From NCBI GenBank assembly GCA_016490735.1, contig JAEMWC010001642.1, forward strand, positions 28,501 through 92,500: DNA of 64,000 nucleotides, in the 5' to 3' direction. The translations under genes and the position numbers were made by a program. This document shows, one piece after another, positions 55,535 through 64,000 of the stretch. Under the pieces are notes generated by a model. That model was not told the origin of the DNA. It did not search any database and saw only the letters and a list, made by a program, of their open reading frames with translations. The number at the start of each line of letters is the position of its first letter. Positions within the stretch are counted from its first letter, which is position 1. This DNA comes from Pachyseris speciosa. Lineage: Eukaryota > Cnidaria > Anthozoa > Scleractinia > Pachyseridae.

Positions 55535-56748
55535 ATTTGCTGAAATTGCTCTCGTCGCGCAAAACATGAAAGATACTTTACGAGGATTCATTTCGATTAC
55601 GTGTTAATAACATAAGGGCAAACGTTTCTTTCAGTTCTTAACACTATTGAAATACTGAGGTCAAAAAACATGTACAGTCAGCAAAGCAGAGGAAAACACT
55701 CATTCGCTTGTAAAACAACAAACAAACAATTCGACTAGCTACTTCTTTGTGTCCAAGACGAGTGATTGTTATTTATATCCAGTCGAGAAAAAAATACAAG
55801 TATCATTCCTGAACAAAAGTAATAACGATTAAACCTCAAATGCTAAGCTTCAATTTATTTGTTACCAATGTTGTCGAACTTTCTACGACTTGAAAATGCG
55901 CCTCCATCCACTAAAGCAAAAACAGGCATCTACAAAAATAGCAAACGGTTTGTCCAAAGAAAAAACTTCTTCCACCAAGTTTGAGCTACTCGTTCCTTCC
56001 ATTAATGCCGGTGAATTGTAAATTGAACTTTCGTGGTGAGCTGCAAGATGCCGCGGTAAACTGAACAAGCCCTTGAAGCGTTAAATCATTTTGTTTTTCA
56101 ACCGCACAATCCGGGCACCATACAAGTGGATCCAAAATTTAAGAATTTCTTGATACAAGTGTTTTGCTCTTCCATTTTTTCAGTTGAAAATTCACCTTCC
56201 GGAGTATCTTTTAAGTAGTTCTTGATTTTCATGCCTTTTACGAGTATTAAAGGAGAAAACTTCGAAGAAGATGAAGTTGTTGTGTTCAAAATGAAGAAAC
56301 AAACTGAATGTGAAATCTCGAGCCGCTGAAAGCGCGCAAAAAATTAAACCTCGTTTTGGTTTGGGTGTCCTACACGTCGTTTGAGCCTGCGATCCAATCG
56401 CAAACCAGTACCTGATCAGTGGTCAACTTCAAAAAACAGCTGACCTCGATGAGGTCTTAACTTGAGCCCGAGATATGGTCACGTACTACTGGTCAGCGGA
56501 TACCTTGTTTTCACAGGTGTCAATTGGCCATAACATTGACGTCCAATATCAAAATATGTACACAAAAAGATATACACAAAACGCGGGTTACAACACACAA
56601 TTAATGGGACATTACACATTGCATACATGGAGGGGCGGACGTACGGTTGTACGATGACCAAAACTAAATTTTCTCGAGCAGATGGGTTACCATATTTTCT
56701 TAAACATGGTGCTCCGCTTGGCGGCCCTTTGGGCTGCCGGAGCTCCGC
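54815..56748. mobile_element. TA-flanked non-autonomous DNA element, 1934 bp
   Basis: Inserted in the integrase tail. The unoccupied sequence in copy B (13575-13595) shows that a single TA became TA...TA (54813-54814 and 56749-56750). Left end ATATATAGATTTAGCC, right end GGAGCTCCGC. A mid-size imperfect palindrome (CAGTCAACAGGAATTGACTG) lies near 54926. Short minus-strand frames at 55883-56068 and 56098-56289 show no domain. Copies recur at 62945-64000. A TA target suggests Tc1/mariner-like mobilisation, but ends are not clear inverted repeats. Confidence 0.6.
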
Positions 56749-56750
56749 TA

Positions 56751-57330
56751 CCGCATCTCCTACTTTGGTTCTCTTCCTTTGAGTTTCTGGTATTCTCTGA
56801 TTCCACTTAGATATTCCTTCTTCCACCGAATTTTGAAATGCGTTAGTAGATGATTCAAATATCTTTCAATACGAGCCAGAGTTTTCATTGTGGAATTGGT
56901 GGTAGGAGATTGTTCCAACAGCCGCCGACCAACAACAAGATACGAAGGTGTAAGAGGGGCTTCTGACAACTCCTCATAGACATAGGTTAAGGCCCTGGAA
57001 TTAAGAACATCTTCGGTTTCGATAAAACAGATTCCAGCTCTTCATAGCTCTACTTAGAGTCACCAAGCACTTTCTTAACACACCTTTTCACCACTTTCAC
57101 GCAGACTTCAAAAACGCCATCCCACCAGTTGGCTCTGGGTATAATGTAGTGCCAAACAACGTTCTTGTTGAGAAAAAAACTTCTTCACCACAGAGTCTTT
57201 GTAAGTTCTGCCATTATCCGAGATGAATAAGGTTGGAATTCCTCTTCTTCCAAAGAATCGCTTGAGTACTCGTAACAAGGACCTTGATGAAAGACCTGGG
57301 GTGATTTCAAGGTATATAGCCTTTGTGCTT
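56751..57330 (-). pseudogene. BEL/Pao integrase core and C-terminal part (copy C)
   Basis: 56760-56969 reads PSYLVVGRRLLEQSP and WKKEYLSGIREYQKLKGREP. 57030-57330 is homologous to the catalytic core of copy B (13851-14117) but frameshifted. Confidence 0.75.
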
Positions 57331-57357
57331 GTTCATGTAAACAAAGCGATATAGCAC

Positions 57358-57640
57358 TTAAACATCTCTCTTGTGGACTGGTAAATGTTCTTCACATACA
57401 AAGGTCCGGTAAAGTCTACACCAACATGAAAAACACGCCAGATCATCTGATACCCGAAATGAAGGTAGAATTGGAGTAGGTGGAGAGCTGTAGGCTCTAC
57501 TTTGTATTTTCTTGCATGTTACGCACTTGGAATGCCTGTATTTAACAGCTTGCCTCCCTTTAGTTATCCAGAACTGAGCTCGGACGTTGGCAAGAGTTTC
57601 TCCAGCTCCATGGTGATTCACATTCTCATGGGACTGCTTA
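57358..57640 (-). pseudogene. BEL/Pao integrase H2C2 zinc domain (copy C)
   Basis: Reads HENVNHHGAGETLANVRAQF, then the Cys pair CVTCKKIQSRAY. The HH-CC set binds zinc at the N-terminus of retroviral-type integrases. The SINE insertion (57650-58058) separates it from the linker. Confidence 0.8.
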
Positions 57641-57649
57641 CCTCTGCTT

Positions 57650-58058
57650 ACCTCGGGGCAAAACGTTTTTCTTTCAATAGAGATGTGTCTCGAAAGCTGA
57701 GTGGCAAACTGTGTTTGCATGGTTACTTAAGTATATTGTTCTACGGCTTTCATGGCTTCCAAGGTATTTACATATATATATTTCTAATTCCCGTTCAGGG
57801 AATTTAGAAGCCAGGAAACACACAAAAGTCTCGAAAGAAAAATGTTCCGAGGAATGGCCGATGTGCGATACTACTCACTTTCTAAAGTGGCCACGTTGCC
57901 AGCGTGGTTGCTCCGGTAGTGAAGTGGTTATCACGCCCGACTAGTAACTGGGGAACGTCGGCTCGATTCCGACTCGGGGCAAAAAGTTTTTCTTTCAATA
58001 GAGATGTGTGTCGAAAGCTGGGTGGCAAACTGTGTTTGCATGGTTACTTAAGTATATT
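57650..58058 (+). mobile_element. tRNA-Thr-like SINE, one full and one truncated copy
   Basis: The full copy has a tRNA-like head at 57910-57980 (acceptor GCTCCGG/TCGGGGC, anticodon AGT in loop CTAGTAA, B box GGCTCGATTCC) and a 77-bp body ending TTAAGTATATT. A headless copy of the same body lies at 57655-57740, followed by unrelated DNA to 57905. Flanked by TGCTT-type short repeats; the BEL/Pao linker continues on both sides. Confidence 0.7.
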
Positions 58059-58061
58059 GCT

Positions 58062-58530
58062 TGATTACCAACTTCGTAAAATGCTGTTTTCTTAGAATCA
58101 GGATAGGACATTTTGCTGAATAAGGTAGTGAGGAGTTGTGGATTTTTCCCTTGCAGGGTAACACTCCATCTTCATCTTTCAAAACTCCTAACTCTTCCCA
58201 GGCTGAACTAGATTTCTCACTTTCTTCCAGTTTGGTCTGGACATCCTTGTACCAGAGGTTTTTAGCAACATTAGTCTCTTCCACAATGATGTCAGTAAGT
58301 ATTCCTGGATTTCTTTTGATTCTTTTAATGAACTTTAGGACAAGGGCGGTTACTCTGATAAGTTTGCTGATGCTGCAGAACCTGTCAGGCTGGATAACTT
58401 CAAGAATGCACGGATAGGCTTCAACAGTTACATTCAATACACTTACATTACATTTCTTTTGAGTTTCCTTTTCTCAGTTCTTTTGAAGCCTCTTCTGGAA
58501 CTGTCCCTACACTGATTCCTTTGATCGGTA
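58062..58530 (-). pseudogene. BEL/Pao RNase H-integrase linker (copy C)
   Basis: Reads KFIKRIKRNPGILTDIIVEE, then LWYKDVQTKLEES, WEELGVLKDEDGVL, KGKIHNSSLPYSAKCPILI and RKQHFTKLVI, the conserved BEL/Pao region just before the integrase zinc domain. Confidence 0.8.
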
Positions 58531-58534
58531 CATC

Positions 58535-61500
58535 AACAACAACAACAACAACAACAACATCTTTATTTCATTCATTAAATATACAAGTATCACACCACCT
58601 GCAAATAGCAAGGCTAATCGAGGCAGGTGGTGTGAGGACGGCTTAAGAATAAATACAATAGTTGAGGTGAAAAACAAAAAGAAAAAGTACCATATTTAAA
58701 ATAAAGAGGGTCAGTCACGAGAGTAATTATAATAAGAAAATCGAGGCAGCTATTTAGATAAGCGGAGGCTAATAGTTTTTAAAGTCGGAAATTATTGTGT
58801 TTAGGTCAGCATAACTATCCTGAACTTCAAATATTTTCAACAGAGTTGAATGAACTTTTTCCTTAAAGAGTGATTTTGAAGAATTTCGTAAATTTTCAGG
58901 TATACTATTCCAAATTTTGGCTCCCATAGTAGAAAACGAATCATTTTTCTGATTTAGTCTAAAGTAGTTAATGTAATAATTTCCAGAAGAGGAGGAGCGA
59001 GTATTGTAAGAGTGGATTGTCTTAGTAGATTTAAAGAGATGGGAAATATTATAAGGGGCAATGTTATTGTAAACATCGAACATTAATATCGAAGAAAGCT
59101 TAAAATAAAGCATTGTAACAGGCATAATATTTGAGTGGAGAAAGTAAGGAACAGCATGGGAGAGGAAAGGTGCGAAGTTAATTAGGCGCACAGCTCTCTT
59201 TTGTAATTTAAGGAGTTTCTCTAAGTGAGTTTTTGCAGCCTGGCCCCAGGCAACGAGGCCATAAGAAAGGTAAGGAAGGATTAAAGAATTGTAAATCCCG
59301 AAGAGTGTTTTGGGAGGAACAAAATGTCTTAGTTTAGCTAATATCCCGATGTTTCTACTAATTTTTAGCGCAACATAGTTAATATGATGTTTCCACGAAA
59401 GATGGTTGTCAATCATGACCCCTAGATATTTGGCGTATTCCTTACGTTCAAGGTTAAAATATTTATTTACACGGCTATCAAGAATTTTAATATTGACGTC
59501 GTAATTTAAGCGCTTCTGGTAAGGATGAAAAATTATATAGTTAGTTTTCTTGACATTAAGTGATAGTTTATTTGCTGTTAGCCAATCGACAATTTTAAGT
59601 AACTCATCATTCATTACAGTTTCAAGGGATCTCAGATTTTTATTTGCATACAAAAGGTTAGTGTCATCAGCGAATAAAAAGAATTCCAATTTGTTTGATG
59701 CTTTATATATATCATTCGCATAAATGAGAAAAAGCAAGGGCCCTAGTACACTCCCTTGCGGGACGCCACACAAGGTATTTTGTTTTTCAGATACATGAGA
59801 GCCAATTTGTGTCGTTTGAACTCGATTTGTCAGGTACGACGAGAACCAGTCATTCACTATTCCACGAACTCCATAGTGTGAAAGCTTCTGTAAAAGAATA
59901 GCGTGATCAACAGTATCAAACGCTTTTTGTAAATCAATAAAGACACCACAGGAGAACATACCCTTGTCCATGTACGATTGAATTTTATTAACAATGTCCA
60001 AAATGGCATGGTTAGTCGACCGACGCTCACGGAAACCATATTGTGACTCATAGAGAACATTATATTTATTGAGAAACGATTTTAGTCGATTATACATTAC
60101 CTTTTCAAACAGTCTATTGAAAACTGAAAGAAGAGAGATAGGGCGATAATTACTAGGTTCGTCTTCGTTGCCGTCTTTATAAATCGGAATAATTTTAGCA
60201 TGTTTAAGCTTAGAGGGGAAAATTCCCATGCGCACTGATTTGTTTATTATATTAGCAATAGGCTTCGAGATAATTTGACGTGAGCATTTAAGGAGGTGCA
60301 TAGGACAAGAGTATAGTCCGTGGGCTTTATTAGACGGAGCCATGATAATTTCAAGCTCGATTTCCGAGGGCAGTACAGTTTCAAATACGAAAGATCCAGA
60401 ATAAGTGGTTCTCGGTAGATAATCAGAAAATTGCCTACTACTATTTGGCAATTCAGAGGCTAGCCTATTACCTACAGAAGCAAAATAAGAATTGAGGATG
60501 TTCGCATTCACCAAAGGATCGTGGGATATCTCTTGTGTTTTATAGTGCTTCATTTTCGTAATTACTTTCGTGTGCTTCGTTTTACGATGTATTAAATCAT
60601 TTATGCCTTGCCACATTCGCTTTAAGTTGTTTGTGTTTCCCTGAAAGTAATTATGGAAATAAAGCTTTTTACTTAGTCTCGTTAATGATAAGATTTTATT
60701 TCTATATAATTTATATGTAGCAGAATTACCCTCCGAGAGAAGTTTATTTTTTGTCTGAATAGATTTGCGAATTCCAGAGGTGATCCACGGTTTAGAGAAA
60801 CATTTAGCTTTACGTCGAGAGGTATATTTAAGGGGGCATGTTTATTAACTATTTTATTTAGTTTGTTGTAAAAAGACGAAAAGAGCTTATTGACGTTCGT
60901 TTCGTCATCAGGAACAGAATGATCCCAGTTAATAAGTAATAGATCATTTATAAAATTTCTCTCTGTAAAATTAGAAAAATCTCGTGAGAGTAATCTGGCC
61001 GGTTTTTCTTTTGATATAGGTGTTTGTGAAATACAGAACTGCGCGAAGTGATCGCTAACATCCGAGATTAGGTTCCCGCTGATGATATTTCCTTCTATCT
61101 TATTAGTGAAAATATTGTCAATTAAAGTAGCAGAGTTTCGGTGTACACGGGTTGGTTTATCAATTGTAGGAGTTATGTTAAGGCTCTGTAAAGTGAAAAG
61201 AAAGTCTTGAACATAATTACAGGAGTTAAAGTGCAGAAGATTTAAATTAGTATCAGACATTATATAGATGGGTTTGCAAGAAATAATGAGATTTTCAACT
61301 GTTTCTTCAAAATATTTTAAGAAAGTTTCAGGAGAATTATGCTGCCTATATATTACTCCACAGATAATATTTGCTGCGTTAGTGAAATATATTTCTACCC
61401 ATAGGGCTTGAAAAGCTTCATTAGAGGTCTTTTCAAGGACTTCATACTTGAAATCTGAGTCAATGTACATCCCGACACCTCCAGCAGAAAGAGGCGTCGG

Positions 61501-61905
61501 GACGTATTCAGAATTATACCCTGTTATGTTTGGGTTGAAGTCAATGAAATTTGAATTTGTAATTCTAGTTTCGGTCACTCCAATGATATTAAAATGAAAG
61601 TCAAGTTCGTTTAATAAATGGGTTTGTAAATTTTCGAGATTACTTTTTAGACTACAAACGTTGTTGTGAAAAAGTGACAATTGATTTCGAAATACCTTTT
61701 TGTTTAATTTATTCGTTAGTAGGCTAAAACTAAGAGGAGAATAATATTTGCATCGAACGGGGCGAATAGGTGAATATTCTGAGTCGCTATTATTTACATT
61801 ATCAGCGTTAAGACTAAAAAGGTCGATATCATTAAGACTAGGCAAGCGATCAAGATACTTTTTACTTGGAAGATTTTCCATCGGTAATAAATTATTAAAG
61901 GAACC
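58535..61905 (-). mobile_element. L2/CR1-like LINE, nearly complete coding region
   Basis: 3' end at the left with a (TTG)n tail on the coding strand (CAA repeats at 58537-58560). Inserted in BEL/Pao pol; the flanks rejoin at GGTACAT / CATGGCCACTCATC. The 5' end falls in or before the endonuclease start, so it is 5'-truncated. No clean target duplication could be seen. Confidence 0.85.
58769..61902 (-). pseudogene. LINE endonuclease-reverse transcriptase with one frameshift
   Basis: Residues encoded at 61690-60950: endonuclease with LSLFHNNVCSL, GVTETRI, GGVGMYIDS, YIMSDTNLNLL and the SDHFAQF end. A one-base loss near 60830 ends that frame. RT frame: IIPIYKDGNEDEPSNYRPIS, GFRERRSTNHAILD, motif A VFIDLQKAFDTVDH, GVPQGSVLGPLLFLIYAND, motif C LFADDTNLL, YLGVMIDNHLSWKHHI thumb, and a C-terminal IWNSIPENLR block. 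EN and RT would be one protein of about 1000 residues. All catalytic residues seem present; only the single frameshift and missing 5' end inactivate it, so it is young. Confidence 0.88.
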
Positions 61906-62930
61906 ATGGCCACTCATCTTCTAATCTCACTAGAAATGGTGGTCCCTTCCACCACATATCATTGCCGGGATACAATTTCTGAACTCTAAGCACCTCGTGA
62001 AGCAAGTTCCATGGGGCAGTACATCCAATCCTCCCTACTCCAAAGACTGGGACTCCTCTTAACTCGATTCTGTACAAACTGCTTGATTTGGTTCGACTCT
62101 CCTTGAATCCACCACCAGACAATTTGGAAATCAATCCAATTGTACACTGTATCAATCTTGACGGTGCAAACCAATTCATCATACACTGCAGTCAGCAAGT
62201 TTGCCAGTGTTAGAGCTGCCATCAGTTCTAGACGAGCGATTGTATATCCTTTCAGAAGGACAACTCGCGGGGTTTTGAAGGCCAGCGGAGATGATGAGCA
62301 GACATCAGTGGTTGACACCCGAATGTAAACATTTGCACCATAGGCACGCTTAATTGCATCGGCAAATCCATGCAACTGAATAGATCCCATCTATAATACA
62401 TCGTGGGATAGCAATGCTCGAGACTCTCTCCATGCCTTCTGTTAACTCCTTCCAGTTCGAAGTGAGGTTTTCTGGCAAAGCCTCCTCCCAACCAATCTTT
62501 AGGTGGCAAATTTCTTGAAACATGCATTTGAAGGCCAAGACAACTGGTGAGAGCAAGCCTAATGGGTCGTAGAAGCGCGCTGTTGTACTCAAACGTTTCC
62601 GCTTTGTTGTTAGAGTATCATCCCGAGTTTGCTCAGCAAAATTTGTGAGGTCATACTTGTGGCTGTCTTCTGTCCGATACCATGGAGATCCCATTACTTT
62701 GGCTAGGGTTTCCTCACGTGCAGCATTCTTTGATGTGACCCTTGAACGGTCGTTATCTTCAATCTTGTTAAACTGGTTGATGTAGAAGTGCTCTCAGAGA
62801 ACTGTTCAAGTCTAGACAATTGTGTAGCCTCCTCTTTCTCCTCTCGATCATTTGATGCCCACTTTCTCATGTTAAAGACCCGTTCTCGGAATCGTGTCTT
62901 TAAGAGCAGGTCTCTGAGAAAGTGAAGCAA
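61905..62930 (-). pseudogene. BEL/Pao RT connection and RNase H domains (copy C)
   Basis: 62703-62930 ends the RT (RVFNMRKWASND). 62350-62694 holds GSPWYRTEDSHKYDL, RLSTTARFYDPLGLLSPVVL and KIGWEEALPENL. 61986-62390 holds the RNase H-like domain beginning LHGFADAIKRAYGANVYIR with IARLELMAAL. The tail WWKGPPFLVRLEDEWP follows. Several frameshifts divide the pieces. Confidence 0.85.
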
Positions 62931-62944
62931 AGTTGGAAATGAAA

Positions 62945-63701
62945 ATTTTTAATCCCTCTTCATTTTTTGTGTGGATATAGGTTGCCTGGGGGAATGAACG
63001 GAAATGGCCAAATAAGGGTCACCTGATGCATCATTGTCATGGTAACCACAATTAATCATACCCACCTCCAACACATGTTTTGAGCAAACATTTTACTCTG
63101 AAATGGCCGACAAATATGAGTCTATTTCTAGAGTGAATGTGAGCCAATTCAAACGACATTCAAACAGGAGGTAGGGCTATTCCTCTACGTTCAAACAAGT
63201 GCTTTTATAGTATTTTGACTTCAACAAAAAAGTAGAAAACAATGACTTTACTATGTTGCCTGTCGGCCATTTTGACAAACAACAGAAACAAGCTCGATCA
63301 ATTCCGCAATTTCTCCAAAATTACTCTCTTCCCAGACACCAAATTCGCAGCAGAACGTAAACAGATACTAGAGTTTCTAAATATTAGAAAATCTATTTGG
63401 GAAAAATTATATTTTGGCCATAGGCGATAAACACATTTGGTCCAAATTTGAATAAATTCAAAATATGGCCATTTTCAGACTGCGTTTGTTTGCTTTAAAA
63501 ATGATTACGATGGGCATAAAATGTCTTGAGGTGTTTGAACCGCAGTCAATTCCTGTTGACTGCCTCAAACATAAAACCAGTATTGGTGCATGGAAAGCCA
63601 TGCGAAGTTGCTCAATACCAGTAAAAATATTATCGTGGAGCTAAGCTTTTAGGCTTGGCTAAATCTATATATTAGCGGAGCTCCGGCGGAGCACCATACC
63701 T

Positions 63702-63733
<32 letters not shown>

Positions 63734-63784
63734 AAAATGGCTAGCGGTATTGCTCGTGGGCGCGTACGCACGACGACGAGGGAG

Positions 63785-63817
<33 letters not shown>

Positions 63818-64000
63818 CATAATAAACCAACATGGCGGCCATACTCTAGCTGATCACCTAGTTTACAGCGTACATCTTTGATATAGGGCATCCGTGTCAT
63901 GGCTAATTGACACCTGTCAAAACAAGGTTTCCGCTGACCGTTACCACGTGACAATATCGCGGGCTCAAGTTAGAGCTCATCGAGGTTCGATGTTTTTTTA
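62945..64000 (-). mobile_element. TA-flanked element, two copies head to tail
   Basis: Minus strand. The 5' part of one copy runs from 63672 leftward (ATATATAGATTTAGCC, CAATACCAGTAAAAATATT) to about 62945. The 3' part of another runs from 64000 to 63675, matching 56440-56748 (TTGAGCCCG.GATAT.GTCACG, ACAGGTGTCAATT, GTGCTCCGC). The end of one and the start of the next meet at a single TA (63673-63674). Confidence 0.65.

Larger units (their letters stand above)
53645..62940 (-). mobile_element. BEL/Pao element (copy C), with four nested insertions
   Basis: 3' end at the left: probable LTR from 54447 leftward, integrase tail 54540-54810 and 56751-57330, zinc domain and linker 57358-57650 and 58060-58530, RNase H and RT connection 61905-62930. 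Nested within are a TA-flanked element (54815-56748), a SINE (57650-58058) and a LINE (58535-61905). The 5' half (gag, protease, RT palm) is cut off at about 62940 by TA-element DNA. Confidence 0.8.

Noticed and set aside
58530..61910. Target-site duplication of the L2/CR1-like LINE
   Set aside because: Flanks GGTACAT and GGAACCAT are similar but not convincingly duplicated; the similarity may reflect the original BEL/Pao sequence.

Overview
The window is eukaryotic nuclear DNA from an animal, most likely a cnidarian and probably a hexacoral such as a stony coral. It is AT-rich and intron-containing, and almost wholly built of nested transposable elements. The mix includes Penelope-like elements (PLEs) with GIY-YIG endonucleases and hammerhead ribozymes, BEL/Pao LTR elements, CR1/L2- and Tx1-type LINEs, Harbinger with a Myb-like partner, piggyBac, tRNA-derived SINEs and a virus-like element. 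The species assignment is inference; no marker gene fixes it.

Layout. 1-1145 is a minus-strand BEL/Pao pol fragment split by a perfectly centred palindromic tRNA-SINE. 3006-8085 holds three PLEs, one of them split by a 1013-bp piggyBac element with a clean TTAA duplication. 8860-12410 is a giant palindromic (foldback) element carrying a small three-exon gene. 12411-23690 is a BEL/Pao remnant split by an 8436-bp element with terminal inverted repeats (TIRs). That element carries a Harbinger transposase stump, a Myb-like gene, a 378-bp tandem repeat and a 134-bp satellite. 26638-28223 is a protein kinase gene broken by a 504-bp insertion, next to a decayed C2H2-finger gene. 34088-39808 is a convincing minus-strand host gene with at least eight in-phase exons and remote RAG1/Transib-like motifs. 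40048-43770 is a 3.7-kb virus-like element of Polinton/adintovirus type, with 230-bp TIRs and two divergent gene arms. 46400-57400 repeats the foldback-plus-BEL arrangement of 8860-14350, enlarged by later LINE, SINE and DNA-element insertions. 58535-61905 is a nearly full-coding L2/CR1-like LINE inside BEL pol. 62945-64000 is a head-to-tail pair of TA-flanked elements.

Few intact host genes are present. The best candidate for a functional gene is the 34-40 kb one. The most unusual items are the compact virus-like element, the RAG1/Transib-like gene, and the foldback element whose small gene keeps identical exon lengths in two copies.
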